Below, in pieces: positions 52,075 through 64,000 of a stretch of 64,000 bases of DNA. The translations under genes and the position numbers were made by a program. The number at the start of each line of letters is the position of its first letter. The stretch's first letter is position 1. Under the pieces are notes generated by a model that was not told where the DNA came from, did no database searches, and saw only the letters and a program-made list of their open reading frames with translations. Origin of the DNA: Panulirus ornatus (Eukaryota > Arthropoda > Malacostraca > Decapoda > Palinuridae); contig NC_092236.1 of assembly GCF_036320965.1 (NCBI RefSeq), forward strand, positions 15,775,518 to 15,839,517, read 5' to 3'.

Positions 52075-52172
52075 TAATGTGATGGGGTGGGTTGGGCATA
52101 TCTTCCCTCTCGTTTTCTTGCGCTAACTCGCAAAACGCGGAGACAGGCGCCAGGTAGATAAAAATTCCAAAA
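52075..52172 (+). mobile_element. LINE-A 3' tail fragment
   Basis: TTTTCTTGCGCTAACTCGCA, AACGCGG and GAGACAGGCG followed by A-rich sequence match the 3' end of the 53.6-kb LINE-A copy (CTTGCGCTACCTCGCAAACG, GGGAGACAGCG, poly-A). Confidence 0.7.
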
Positions 52173-53354
52173 AAAGACAATCTTTATTTATAGTACTGTA
52201 ATGGATATGAATAGTTTATATATAAAGAATAAAGAATATATATATATATATATTGCCACAGTAGACTGCAGAATAAGTATGGAAAATGGGCTTTGCTTTG
52301 CAATCTAAGGTTATCGCAATTCTTCCCATACAAACATTCTTTAAAGCCATGATAACTCGAACGAAACGAGGCAAAACGGAAAGAAAAAAAATGTACACCA
52401 TGTCCAGAAATCTATAACCACAGCATCCCCCATACCTGTCTAACACCTTTCTGAGAAAAAAAAAAAAGATGAAATGTAATCGTGATTCCATTTTCCCCAC
52501 CACAGTGCATGGCGTGGTGCACCTCCCTCCCTCACACAGTACCCGACCACTGACGTCGGTCGGGTAACTAAGGTTTCCCGAAGCTACCGTGTTGGTACGC
52601 TCCCCCCAACCCCACCCACAGCCCTCGAACAGGAGGTCATAATTACGCCATCAGTCCACGTCGCGAAGGGGGCATTCATTGCTTATATTTCCAGCCTGTA
52701 GTCGGGGGGAGGGGGGGGAGGGGAGGATAACTGGTTATCTAAACACTTACCTTCTAATAGCATTCTTGACATTGAAACATGTACAAGGGGAAGATACACA
52801 TCAAATTCCCAGCTCATGCCTGTTTCAGGCTACAGTGTTTTGCCTCTGTGATCCTCCAGGGCGTAGGATACAATCTCCCGCAGCGATTACAGCTACGACG
52901 CGACCTCTTCTTCCGCCCCCCCAGCGGGAACTGATATGGGATTAACATTACCTTGCCCCCTTCCAACAGTAATGTGAGGTGTCATATGACTGGACTCTAG
53001 AAGGTGCAATAATTGTTATTGTACGAGGCAAAGCCAACGGAGGAGCGCATCTCATCCGTGTGATGAACCACTGGAAGGCTTGCTGCTTCCTTCAAACGTT
53101 TAAACTACAGGTAAATGCTCTTTAAATAAAGCTCAGGTGATGGTTTCAGATATGATATCCCCTGCGGTACGGAATTTCGCCAAGAATTCGTTGTCTCTGC
53201 ATCTAGAACGCGTGGTTGTACTCTGTGCAATTTGTTGATTATGTATGTAGGTTTACTGTCAACATTCTGTCCAGGATATTAGGTTTCTGAATACCTAAAT
53301 GTAAGACTGTGTTGAAATTACTTACAGAGTATTCATGGATGCGTTTATATACGT

Positions 53355-53356
<2 letters not shown>
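52173..53356. other. No recognisable feature
   Basis: A short AT run is at 52233-52254. Otherwise the sequence is unique-looking. Confidence 0.5.

Positions 53357-53447
<91 letters not shown>
53357..53447. repeat. (GT)n microsatellite with one CT step
   Basis: A GT run of about 91 bp interrupted by TCTG near 53419. Confidence 0.97.
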
Positions 53448-53450
<3 letters not shown>

Positions 53451-53537
53451 CAATTACAAGATCATGCCCCAATCGTGGCCATCTAGGAGGAAAGGAGAAA
53501 TGAACAGTACGAGACAAAAGTTGAAAAGAAATTACTT

Positions 53538-53539
<2 letters not shown>

Positions 53540-53601
<62 letters not shown>

Positions 53602-53606
53602 TATAC
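53540..53606. repeat. (AT)n microsatellite
   Basis: An AT tract ending in ATATACATATATATAC at the 5' truncation point of LINE-A. Confidence 0.96.
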
Positions 53607-54220
53607 AACAATGTTGTATGGTTGCGAGGCGTGGGCTATGGATAGAGTTGTGCGCAGGAGGATGGATGTGCTGGAAATGAGATGTTTGAGGACAATGTGT
53701 GGTGTGAGGTGGTTTGATCGAGTAGAGTAACGTAAGGGTAAGAGAGATGTGTGGAAATAAAAAGAGCGTGGTTGAGAGAGCAGAAGAGGGTGTTTTGAAA
53801 TGGTTTGGGCACATGGAGAGAATGAGTGAGGAAAGATTGACCAAGAGGATATATGCGTCGGAGGTGGAGGGAACGAGGAGAAGAGGGAGACCAAATTGGA
53901 GGTGGAAAGATGGAGTGAAAAAGATTTTGTGTGATCGGGGCCTGAACATGCAGGAGGGTGAAAGGAGGGCAAGGAATAGAGTGAATTGGAGCGATGTGGT
54001 ATACCGGGGTTGACGTGCTGTCAGTGGATTGAATCGGGGCATGTGAAGCGTCTGGGGTAAAACATGGAAAGCTGTGTAGGTATGTATATTTGCGTGTGTG
54101 GACGTATGTATATACATGTGTATGGATGTGGGTTTTGCCATTTCTTTCGTCTGTTTCCTTGCGCTACCTCGCAAACGCGGGAGACAGCGACAAAGCAAAA
54201 AAAAAAAAAAGAAAAAAAAA

Positions 54221-54222
<2 letters not shown>
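53607..54222 (+). pseudogene. LINE-A 3' fragment with 3' end and poly-A
   Basis: Begins at ACAATGTTGTATGGTTGCGA, i.e. TMLYGCEAWAMD. It continues with DVLEMRCLRTMCGVRWFDRV and a frame break. The frame at 53747-54013 then carries VLKWFGHMERMSEERLTKRI, RRRGRPNWRWKDGVKK and GERRARNRVNW before TGA. The GHMERM...RGRPxxRWxDGV tail is typical of the C-terminus of a large LINE group in animals. The 3' untranslated part ends CGCTACCTCGCAAACGCGGG, GACAGCGACAAAG, then an A-run and (AT)n. It is nearly identical to the overlapping part of the 51.3-kb copy, so both are relatively young. Confidence 0.9.

Positions 54223-54290
<68 letters not shown>
54223..54290. repeat. (AT)34 microsatellite after LINE poly-A
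   Basis: The AT tract directly follows the LINE-A A-rich tail. Confidence 0.97.
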
Positions 54291-54293
<3 letters not shown>

Positions 54294-54586
54294 ATCAAAG
54301 TTTGCCCAGTCTTCTGCCGTCAGAAAGTTATTGATCTTCAAGCGAAGACGAAAACATTTTTTTTTCTTTCCCAAGACAGTTCAAGTAACAAGGTGGGTGT
54401 CTGAAGCAGTCGCTACCCCTCTCATAAGACCCTGCCAGCTCGAACCAAGACCGTCTCGAGTCCTTGAACCAGGCACATCACGCGGGGCACGTGCCTCCAC
54501 AGTGGTCCCACCACACGAACGATAAACACGTGTCAATGTTGGGTCAACACGGCTCCTTAAGAAATAAAAAACACTCACACCCACCC
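54291..54586. other. No recognisable feature
   Basis: Unique-looking sequence. Confidence 0.5.
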
Positions 54587-54606
54587 ACACACACACACAC
54601 ACACAC
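54587..54606. repeat. (CA)10 microsatellite
   Basis: A short CA run. Confidence 0.93.
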
Positions 54607-54707
54607 CTGATGTCTCTTGCATTGTGTTTCGCTGTTATCATTTTCGTGATGACGGGAGATCGGCTGGGCAAGTGTGCACAAAGGCCGGAGAACGTGACCC
54701 CCGTGGC

Positions 54708-54710
<3 letters not shown>

Positions 54711-54799
<89 letters not shown>
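54711..54799. repeat. (AG)44 microsatellite
   Basis: A perfect AG run. Confidence 0.98.
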
Positions 54800-54802
<3 letters not shown>

Positions 54803-55187
54803 ATAGCTGGGGGAAAATATAAGAGGAGAGCGAGGGGAAAATATTAAGAAGCCATAAAATCAGTAGAGAAATGGCACAAGAAAAGAAATAATCGTGATAG
54901 TCTCATAATATAACAATGATCGTTAAGAAATTAAAGGCTAAACGAAAAGGACTGATATACCCACTTGTTCTGGGTCAAGGTATTCAATCGTTTATTTTTG
55001 CCAAGATTCTCATATCTGTGCATTATGTTCGACCACATTATCAGCTCTCACACTTAATCTAAGAGATCAGTTATCAAATTAGATCAATCACATGAACAAA
55101 ATATGAACAGTGAAGAGACTTTACGATATCATGTCTCTAAGAAGAGATCCATAGACAAAAGTAGCGTCCCTGAAGGGGATTAGCTGA
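54800..55187. other. No recognisable feature
   Basis: A-rich unique-looking sequence. Confidence 0.5.
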
Positions 55188-55290
55188 CCATGATCCTTTT
55201 ACTTCTGATTCTATACCGGATCCTCTTGCCTCTTATGACACTACACCGGATCCTCTTGCCTCTTATGACACTACACAGGATCCTCTTTCT
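55188..55290. repeat. 30-bp minisatellite, 3 copies
   Basis: Units share GGATCCTCTTGCCTCTTATG and ACACTACACC. The first copy is diverged. Confidence 0.92.
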
Positions 55291-55626
55291 TTCCTCCACT
55301 CCTGACTGTTACTTAAACCCCCTTCCCAAGGCCTGTCATGTATGGGTTTATGTGCGTGTGCACTTGTGTGTGTCTACGGTCGCACGCGGGTCTGGTACGT
55401 ATGTGCACAGAGCGAGGGCGTGTGCACGTCACGTCCCTAAACAGCCATTGTGGCATCGTGGACGAACAGCTCTCCACTCGGGTGACCACAGCACACAGCC
55501 GCGGTCCCAGCACACAGGGTTGGCCCTGAGCCCCTCACCACCTGGTCACCAGCCTTGGACCCACCGATCACGATCCACGATACGCCTCCCTGACCCTCTG
55601 TCAATAGGTTAAAAGGGAGAGAACGA
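55291..55626. other. No recognisable feature
   Basis: GC-rich unique-looking sequence. The frames lack domains. Confidence 0.5.
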
Positions 55627-55675
55627 ACACACACAAACACACACAGACACACACATACACACACACACACACACA
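55627..55675. repeat. (CA)n microsatellite, interrupted
   Basis: A CA run with AACA, GACA and TACA interruptions. Confidence 0.95.
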
Positions 55676-55890
55676 GAAAAGATATAATATTATTAATAAT
55701 GAGGTCATCAGACTGCCATCATTATAATTGTGGTCATCTTCAGTACTTGTCATTTTCGCAGGTGGGTGGTACTGCCTCCTGGGTTCGGGAGCCACTGGGT
55801 AAACCACATCATTATCTCCAGTTATCAAGTAAATGTCGAGTAGTGTGACATGTGACTGTAAATCTTCAGCTTTTACTCACCCTTCTCCCA

Positions 55891-55893
<3 letters not shown>

Positions 55894-55941
<48 letters not shown>
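55894..55941. repeat. (CT)24 microsatellite
   Basis: A perfect CT run. Confidence 0.97.
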
Positions 55942-55944
<3 letters not shown>

Positions 55945-56374
55945 TATCTCGGTTATTATCAGTTATCAAAATTGCCATCGCCATGACTGTCATCACTACC
56001 TACACTGCCATCATCATTATAATCATCATCGCCATCAGCAAAATAATCATTTTGTTATTCTCGTCATCAACATCGTCCTTCCCCCTTCTTGAAAATCACC
56101 GCCATCATAATCAACGAGGGTCAATTTTGCTTTATCCTCAGAACCTTCAGCATTATCATCATCACACGTCTGTCTTCCCTAATTCTCCTCCTCCTCCTCC
56201 TCCTATTCTTCATGTATCTTCCTTTCTACTCTCCACTTCTCAATCTTCCCTTACGTAAACCGAGCACTCTTAGAACGCAAGGCAACCAACATGTCAATTT
56301 ATGTTCTCTACGTGGGCTTTAAGTAACATTTTGTGGAGCTGCCTGAGGGAATGACTGATGACTTAGAGGGTAGG
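55942..56374. other. Unassigned, CAT/CTC-rich
   Basis: Degenerate CATCAT triplets (about 55990-56080) and CTCCTC (about 56181-56200). No gene was recognised. Confidence 0.5.
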
Positions 56375-56520
56375 TTTGATATTTTGGGTAATAGTCTTTT
56401 CAACTACCAGGGTCACTAAGGCGGTGAATGTCTACTTATGATACTCGCTGATCGAATATCCTTCAACACCTTCATCAGGCACTCAAGATCATTCGAAGAC
56501 CATACGTATTCTTACTGCGT
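56375..56520 (+). repeat. Dispersed element Z, copy 3 (diverged)
   Basis: TATTTTGGGTAATAGTC, ACTACCAGGGTCACTAAGGC, CAACACCTTCATCAGGCA and AAGATCATTCGAAGACCA echo the order in copies at 43677 and 47128. Confidence 0.5.
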
Positions 56521-56574
56521 GCACGACCCTTTTGACATGGATAACGACAGAAAACGCTATTATGGTATGATGCA

Positions 56575-57545
56575 ACCACGTCTGTAAGGTAGCGCCTGGA
56601 ACAGACGAAAAATGGCCACATTCGCTCACATCCATTATCCAGCTGTCATGTGTAATGCACCGAAACTGCAGCTCCCAATCCACAACCAGGCCCCACAGAC
56701 CTTTCCATGGTTTTCCCCTGCGGCTTCACATGCCCTGATTCAGTCCACCGAAAGCATGTTGACCCCTGTATACCACATCGTTCCAATTCACTCTATCCCG
56801 TCCTGTGCCTTTCACCCTTCTGGAAGTTCGGGCTCCAGTTACTCAAAATCTCTTTCACTCCGTTCTTCCATCTCCAATTTCGTCTCTCTCTTCTTGTTCC
56901 CACCACTTCTGACATATAAATCCTTTTCTGTCAACCTTTCCTACTCATTTTTTCCATATGTCCAACTCATTTTAGCACACCCTCTTCAGTTCTCTCAACC
57001 ACACTCTCTTTAGTACCACGACTCTCTCATGCCCTTTTATCAATTGCTCGATCAAACCACCTCACACCACATATTTTCTTCAAACGTTTCGTTTCCAACA
57101 CAACCACCCTCCTCCATAAATCCTCATCTATTAGCCCATGACTCGCATCTATATAACATTACCTTCAAACATACTAATCTTCGCCCTCCAGATAACGACG
57201 TCTCATTCCACACATTCTTCAATGCTACCAGAACTTCACCGCCTTATCCACCCTATGACACTTCTGCTTCCATGGTTCTATTTGCCGGGTTGTACACTCC
57301 GAGATATCTTAAACACTTCACGTCATCCAATTTCTCTCCATTCAAAGTCACACCCCGTATAACCTGTCCCTCTACCTTGTTAAACCAAATAAACTTGCTT
57401 TGATTTAGATTTACTCTAAACTTCCTCCATTCACACACGTTTCCAAATTCAGTCATCAGCTTCTACAATTCTTCACTCGAATCTGCCACTAGTGCTGTGT
57501 CATCAGCAAACAACTCACTTCCCAAGCCCCCTCATCCCCTAATTA
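56575..57545 (-). pseudogene. LINE-A with FADD catalytic box
   Basis: Minus strand from the right: SELFADDTALVADSSEEL (about 57475-57525) contains the FADD catalytic motif of non-LTR reverse transcriptase. It is followed by MTEFGNVCEWRKFRVNLNQS, VTLNGEKLDDVKCLRYLGV (57253-57456) and, further left, remnants of the GRRRGRPxxRWKxGVKEI-type C-terminus (about 56800-56930). The 3' block with ATTCGCTCACATCCATTATC lies at 56615-56645. Several stops and frame shifts make it inactive. It is the longest LINE-A copy here and the only one reaching the catalytic box. It is cut at 57545-57570 beside an AT tract. Confidence 0.88.
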
Positions 57546-57569
57546 CTGCATACTCGCCCCTCTCTCCAA

Positions 57570-57593
57570 ATATATATATATATATATATATAT
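57570..57593. repeat. (AT)12 microsatellite
   Basis: A short AT run at the 5' truncation of the minus-strand LINE-A. Confidence 0.93.
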
Positions 57594-57974
57594 CTTACAA
57601 TTACCGTGCCAGTAGTTTCTAGACAGCAGGCGACCAGGAAAGCTCTGTTGTGACTTGGGAGTGAAGTGGTGCACGGAACCATCTTACGCCCTCTATCTGC
57701 CTGCCTTGCTGGTCTCTCTCCCTCTGCCTAAGTCAAACTTTGCTGCTAGGCCAGACTGAACAACCTTTCTTTTCACCATACATCCCTCTTACCCTTTCAA
57801 TACATCTTTTTTTCCTCACTCTCCATTTTTTTTTTACCCTCTCTTATTCATTTACCCTCGACATTTTTATTTCCCTCTCAAAGGCTTTCCCGGTGAGGGC
57901 TTTCAACCGCTACCACGAAAAGAAAAAGAGAAACTTTGAAGTTACCAGTACCTCACTGAAGCGCCCTATAACCA
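57594..57974. other. No recognisable feature
   Basis: Pyrimidine-rich unique-looking sequence. Confidence 0.5.
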
Positions 57975-58262
57975 AGCCTCACCCACAAACTACGGACCAT
58001 GTCGCAACGTCTAACCACGCCCTCAGAACAAATTACGTCCATGTCGCAACCTACAACCACGCCCTCTCCACAAACTACGCCCATGTCACATCACATAAGC
58101 ACGCTCTTCCCCCTAATGAAAATACGCCATGTCTGACAATACAACCACTCGCATTCCTCAAACTACACCTATATCACACCATACAACCACAAATTCTCCT
58201 ATTGCATGTCACATATATCACATATATAAGCACACCCTTCCACAAAACTATGCTCAAGTTAC
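57975..58262. repeat. Degenerate ~45-50-bp minisatellite, ~6 copies
   Basis: ACCACGCCCTC, ACAAACTACGYCCATGTC and RCAACCTACAACCAC-like blocks recur with decay rightwards (CATATATCACATATATAAGC near the end). Confidence 0.75.
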
Positions 58263-58979
58263 ACATGAAAGGTCAATATGAAGCTTTCGTCGAACGACAG
58301 ACATAAGGCCTGCACCCCTTGGGAACACGATAAGCCGCTGCTTCACCTAGTTTCTGTGTGAAGACCAGCCACACGATGATAAACCATTATGATACTTTCC
58401 TCTTTTCTCGAACAGTGTAGCCATGGAATTCTCCTTCCTCCTTGATCTTTACCGCAACATTTAATCTTTCTTCCTTTGAGAAAGTCACGTCCAACAAACA
58501 ACTAACTGAAATTAATTTCTAGATTCTTCGTCTCGCGCTATCCATTTCTCCCTTCATTTAAGATGGCCACAACTGAGACACGTTTTCGTCCGTGCCTGGA
58601 CGGCTAACCTAAGAGAAAAAAAAAAGTTATCATATCCAGCTACAATGCTATGATGAATTATGCATAAGCCTCATATCACAGAGGTTGTCTGACTCGAGAC
58701 TGACATCTAGCCATTAAATATCCACAATGTACCTGTAGCCTTCCCCTGTAAGTTAGCTCGCTTGATTCTGCTATCGTTTTTGTTGCCTTCCTCTGGACCT
58801 TCTCTATCAGCTCTCTCTACGCTTCCTTAGGTGCTGTGACCAAACCTGAGAAGCATAGTCTAGTCTAATTCTGGCCGTATGTAGAAAAGTGAACATCTTG
58901 CTAAATATTTCCTTACCCATACAGTTCAATGCCAGCAGACAGTTTGTCTTCTTACTATTCTTTGAATACGATACCTATA

Positions 58980-58984
<5 letters not shown>
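58263..58984. other. No recognisable feature
   Basis: Unique-looking sequence with no coding support. Confidence 0.5.

Positions 58985-59043
<59 letters not shown>
58985..59043. repeat. (GT)29 microsatellite
   Basis: A perfect GT run. Confidence 0.97.
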
Positions 59044-59045
<2 letters not shown>

Positions 59046-59181
59046 CATCTTTATTTATTTATTCAATTGTAAAATCTACCGCTATTTTCATCTATGTCTT
59101 TTATTAACCAGAAAATCCATTCTCTTCAGAGTATAGTGAACCCACGTGCAGTACATCTTCGGCAAACAACAAACAACAACC

Positions 59182-59182
<1 letters not shown>

Positions 59183-59234
<52 letters not shown>
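59183..59234. repeat. (AC)26 microsatellite
   Basis: A perfect AC run 140 bp from, and complementary to, the preceding GT run. Confidence 0.97.
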
Positions 59235-59235
<1 letters not shown>

Positions 59236-59649
59236 AGAGCCTCAATATCGTCATTAAGCCCTGGCATCTGCGACGCTGGGGCCCCTCACTCACCCAACCC
59301 CCTCACTGTACAGCCATGTAATTAGGAGAGACAGATTAAACCCCGAACGCATCTTGATCTGACGATACGAGCCAGCAGCTAGGGCATGACTTAGTCCTAT
59401 GGGAGCCTGTCCCTTCCCCCTCTCCCCCAAGTCATCCCGTACCTGCTCCTTATGAATAGTGAAGGGAATTAATCATGCCGCTGGAATTAAGATGCGAGAC
59501 ATACCGCCGTAGCCAGACGCAGCGAGCAGTCTCAGCTTACCTTTGCCTTCCACCTCCTTCGGTGGCCCGGCAGATACCATCAGTGTGCCGGCAGGTCATC
59601 GCCTGGCTACTACCTGTACCCAAAAACACCTTACGATCTGGACTTTAAC
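59235..59649. other. No recognisable feature
   Basis: Unique-looking sequence. Confidence 0.5.
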
Positions 59650-59805
59650 ACTCGATCACATGTTAACTGAAACAGTCGATCACTTGTTAACTTAAACAGT
59701 CGATCACTTGTTAACTTTAACAGTCGATCACTTGTTGAATTTAAAGGTCAATCACTTGTTAACTTTAACAGTCGATCGCTTGTTAATCTAACAGTCGATC
59801 GAGTG
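59650..59805. repeat. 24-bp minisatellite, ~6.5 copies
   Basis: Units share CAGTCGATCACTTGTTAACT followed by TTAA. The last copies change CACTTG to CGCTTG and CGAGTG. Confidence 0.95.
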
Positions 59806-60095
59806 TTGCCAGAGTGAAATTTTTGCCTCTGTAAGCTGGAGAAAACTTCGTGTACTCTCAAAGGTTGAAAACAAATGAAGCTCGTTATGCGTTTAAGCAG
59901 TCCAGGTGTCTCATGAAAATATCGCAGAGGCCTGACTTATAAACAAGTGATGCTTTCTTGAAGTAATCTCACAATTACGTTGATAGAAATGCTACTTGAT
60001 GTCTTAGGGTATTTGGCACGAGAAATGTGCCACATGATATTCAATCTACGAATTTCATTCTTACTGAGTTTGTCATACATATTGTTTTACAGATA

Positions 60096-60098
<3 letters not shown>
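59806..60098. other. No recognisable feature
   Basis: Unique-looking sequence. Confidence 0.5.

Positions 60099-60157
<59 letters not shown>
60099..60157. repeat. (GT)29 microsatellite
   Basis: A perfect GT run. Confidence 0.97.
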
Positions 60158-60158
<1 letters not shown>

Positions 60159-61815
60159 TGCTACAGTGAATCATACATAACCATCTGATACACACTTTCT
60201 TTTGAGAATAGCTAAGTCTTTGCGGTATTCCTTAATCGAATCCAAATCTGTAAACAAGCAAGCCCGAGCAAGAGTTTCAGAGCGGGAGATTCTATTACCT
60301 CTGGTTCCATGGAACTTGAGAATCTAATTATGTAAAGTCTGTCATATCAATAATTCATCACCTTCCACAAAGATAATTCTACCTGCACTCTACGAGGAGT
60401 ATGGCCTTCACATCTCCTCCTGCCTATCTCCCATTCATAGTCGCTAAGGAAGACTCACACTCACTGGCTCTTGTCGTTATTGAAAAACCTGCCAGGAGAC
60501 GGTCGGAAGATGACGCTTCTAAACTGTAACGCACCATTTTGTGCGCAGGTGGAGCGACTTGGACGAAAGAGTTTCGAGGTCATTAAAAAGTGAGATGTGT
60601 CGTCTTTTTTTGGGTCTGTGCCAGTAATCAAAGTGGAAAGAAAGACAAACCATGCAGGAGGTGAAATTAGGGAAGTATAAGTACGACTGAAAGTAGAGGG
60701 AAGTATAAAAAATGAGGGACGGGAGTGGTGTGCAGCGTCATGGGAAACAGGTGATAAAAAAAAACAATAGAAAAGTGGGAGAACAAAGATTGTCTGCATA
60801 GAAGGCTGTTGGGAGTAACGTGCTTCAAGAAGACGAAAGAGCATAGTTAAGGTTACTGTGGGGTACACTGAAAATAGGCGATAATGAACTATATACAAAT
60901 TTACTGTGAGAAAGGTGGGAATAAAATCCGAGATGACTCAAAGAGCGGGAATGTGATGATGATGATGATGATGATGCAAGACACATGTGCACCCTGCGGG
61001 AAAGACAAGCTTCCTGTCCAGTTAATGGCATGTGACAAGGAGGAATCGAAACGAAAGAAATTCGCTTTTCTTCAGAGTATACAAATTGCGCTTTACTCTT
61101 ACCGTCTTCAGGGATCGATCATTTCCTCCTCATCATGTGGTGCTGATGATGGCCGACGCAAGGTAAGTTCTACGTTACGTAACTGGTAATGATTGGTAGA
61201 CAATATCAACAACAAAAAAATCGAAATAAACAGAAGATGTAAAGAGGAATTCCAGTAAGGGGGTGGGAGGGAGGACTGTCATTTCATGGTATGGTGTGTA
61301 ATACCTGGCGACCACCTGTCAGCCGGTATAAGAAGAATATGGAAGAGATCATTATCGAGGAAGTAATTTGCAGGAAGAGGGTGCTGGTTAGGGAGGCGAA
61401 GAGGGTACATCGAGAGGCATTATAGTTGACGCTTACTGATTACTGGAATGGAAAATGTAATGGACCGAATGGAGATGTGGAAGACGTTTAGGGGGCTCTA
61501 TTGTTGATAACAGGGGAGATGGATGGGTTCGAAAAACAAGAGCGAGAGAAGGGACGTATCGCGGTGAAATGAAGGAGACAAAAAAAAAAAAAAATAGGTT
61601 TTACAAGAGCAAGGAGGGTAACAAACAGGCATGAAATAGTGAAAGAAAGACTACAAGAGATGCGACGAATGACAAGACGTGAAGTGGAGTGGGATGGGAA
61701 ATTGCAAAATGAGGCCCTGTATTAGTACCTGGGGATATAATGTATACAGACCTGATGAAGGTACAAAGATGTACTGTAGTCGTCCCTAAGGACTGACGAG
61801 GGACTGTGTGATGGC

Positions 61816-61817
<2 letters not shown>
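60158..61817. other. No recognisable feature
   Basis: 1.7 kb without long SSR. (GAT)7 is at about 60955-60975 and an A-run near 61579-61593. The 145-residue minus-strand frame at 60461-60898 has no recognisable domain. Confidence 0.5.

Positions 61818-61901
<84 letters not shown>
61818..61901. repeat. (GA)42 microsatellite
   Basis: A perfect GA run. Confidence 0.98.
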
Positions 61902-63158
<1,257 letters not shown>

Positions 63159-63210
63159 GGATTTTGATGAGGGCATTCAGATGCCTGTGCCATCTCAACT
63201 CACAAAAAAT
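63159..63210 (+). repeat. Short dispersed repeat, copy 2
   Basis: GATGAGGGCATTCAGATGCC, CTGTGCCATCTCAACT and an A-run match 2612-2662 in the same orientation. Confidence 0.45.
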
Positions 63211-63235
63211 ATATATATACACCAGTGGCAGCTGC

Positions 63236-63293
63236 AAGTAGTGGTAGTCAGTAGCGGTAAGGGTAGTAGTACTAGTGGTAGTTGCAGTGACAA

Positions 63294-63340
<47 letters not shown>

Positions 63341-63397
63341 ACAGTAGTAGTAGTAGTAGTAGTAGTGGTAGTAGTGATAGTTGTAGTAGTAATAGTT

Positions 63398-63439
<42 letters not shown>

Positions 63440-63452
63440 GTAGTAGTATTAG
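63236..63452. repeat. (AGT)n microsatellite block
   Basis: A long AGT/GTA run with GGT, GAT, AAC and ATT interruptions, about 215 bp. It gives false poly-Ser, poly-Val and poly-Thr frames. Confidence 0.96.
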
Positions 63453-64000
63453 CGATGACCAATGTCATGAAGTCGTTTATGTTACAGATACAACGGTAAC
63501 AAGAGTAGATGTAGCATGTAAACAATATCTAATTTGCAGTTTACTCAAGTGATCACATCTTTCTGTAATTCCAGCAGCTGTAGCCGCCCTGGTAATCACA
63601 CACTTGATGAGGGAGACTAGGTGCCAAAAAGGGCACTGTATTACTCTCAGTGTCAACAGCAAAATTACACACCATCAGCGTATACAAATGTACAACAACA
63701 GCCGTGACAACAGAAAGAACAAGGGTTACATGAAGGAACAAATGAGCTAAGGAAAATACCTTTGTTTTTTGATGATACGATTCGTAGTGGGCTATCATTT
63801 CCCAGCTTCTTATACACTCTGCTTCACTGGCTCATATTTCTGCCGTTCATTCTAGAAACGTGGCTTCCATCATCCCGCTTTTGCTCGTTTTCCTCTTCCT
63901 TTAACCACTGGGAGAAAAATATGCCTTCCAAAACTAACAAGGGAAATGAATGTTAATGGTACCCAGGAACCAGAACCTTCAGAAAGCTAGAAGATCGTTT
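63453..64000. other. No recognisable feature
   Basis: Unique-looking sequence up to the window edge. Confidence 0.5.

Noticed and set aside
53239..54294. 351-codon minus-strand frame, the longest in the window
   Set aside because: It runs antisense through two AT tracts, a GT tract and LINE-A. The coding signal is on the plus strand.

Overview
The window looks like non-coding, repeat-dominated DNA from an animal, most likely a decapod crustacean. The evidence is indirect. Long perfect (AG)n, (AT)n and (AC)n tracts occur roughly every 1 kb. Many different minisatellites are present. Transposable-element relics of kinds common in crustacean genomes are also here: Penelope-like elements with GIY-YIG coding remnants and hammerhead ribozymes, LINEs with FADD-type reverse transcriptase remnants, and tRNA-headed SINEs. 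Species cannot be fixed from the sequence alone. There is no operon structure, no CRISPR array, and no rRNA or convincing host protein gene. Nearly all long open frames are microsatellites or minisatellites read through, such as (Ser-Leu)n, (Glu-Arg)n, (Tyr-Ile)n and (Thr-His)n.

Layout. 1-5.4 kb: CT, CA, GT and AT tracts, a SINE relic, and a Penelope-type terminal module carrying a hammerhead ribozyme (minus strand) butted against a partial inverted second copy. 5.4-19.8 kb: minisatellites (60-, 31-, 45- and 66-bp units), a 3' LINE tail (11.1 kb), the best SINE copy (11.56-11.83 kb) and many di- and trinucleotide tracts. 19.8-20.2 kb: a second ribozyme module between two AT tracts. 23.4-24.1 kb: a 32-bp minisatellite. 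26.1-27.2 kb: two degenerate Penelope-like elements head to head, the left one keeping a ribozyme at its 3' end. 29.1-30.1 kb: a SINE followed by a minus-strand LINE. 30.5-48.1 kb: more minisatellites, SSRs and two dispersed families (called Y and Z here). 48.9-49.6 kb: a very decayed second LINE. 51.0-54.3 kb: two plus-strand LINE fragments, one bracketed by direct copies of an unknown ~250-bp module (X). 56.4-57.5 kb: a Z copy, then a minus-strand LINE that still shows a FADD catalytic box. 57.6-64 kb: minisatellites and SSRs.

How the parts relate. Many microsatellites abut the ends of dispersed elements: ribozyme modules end in (AT)n, SINE copies abut (CT)n, (GT)n or (AT)n, and one short family precedes (CA)n. 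Retroposition therefore probably seeded part of the SSR load. The strongest biological signal is three near-intact hammerhead ribozyme cores on both strands, all with an extra U at the base of stem II. One 119-residue non-repetitive open frame (36.9-37.3 kb, minus strand) is the only stretch I would test as a possible host exon. All coordinates, copy numbers and similarity statements were read by eye.
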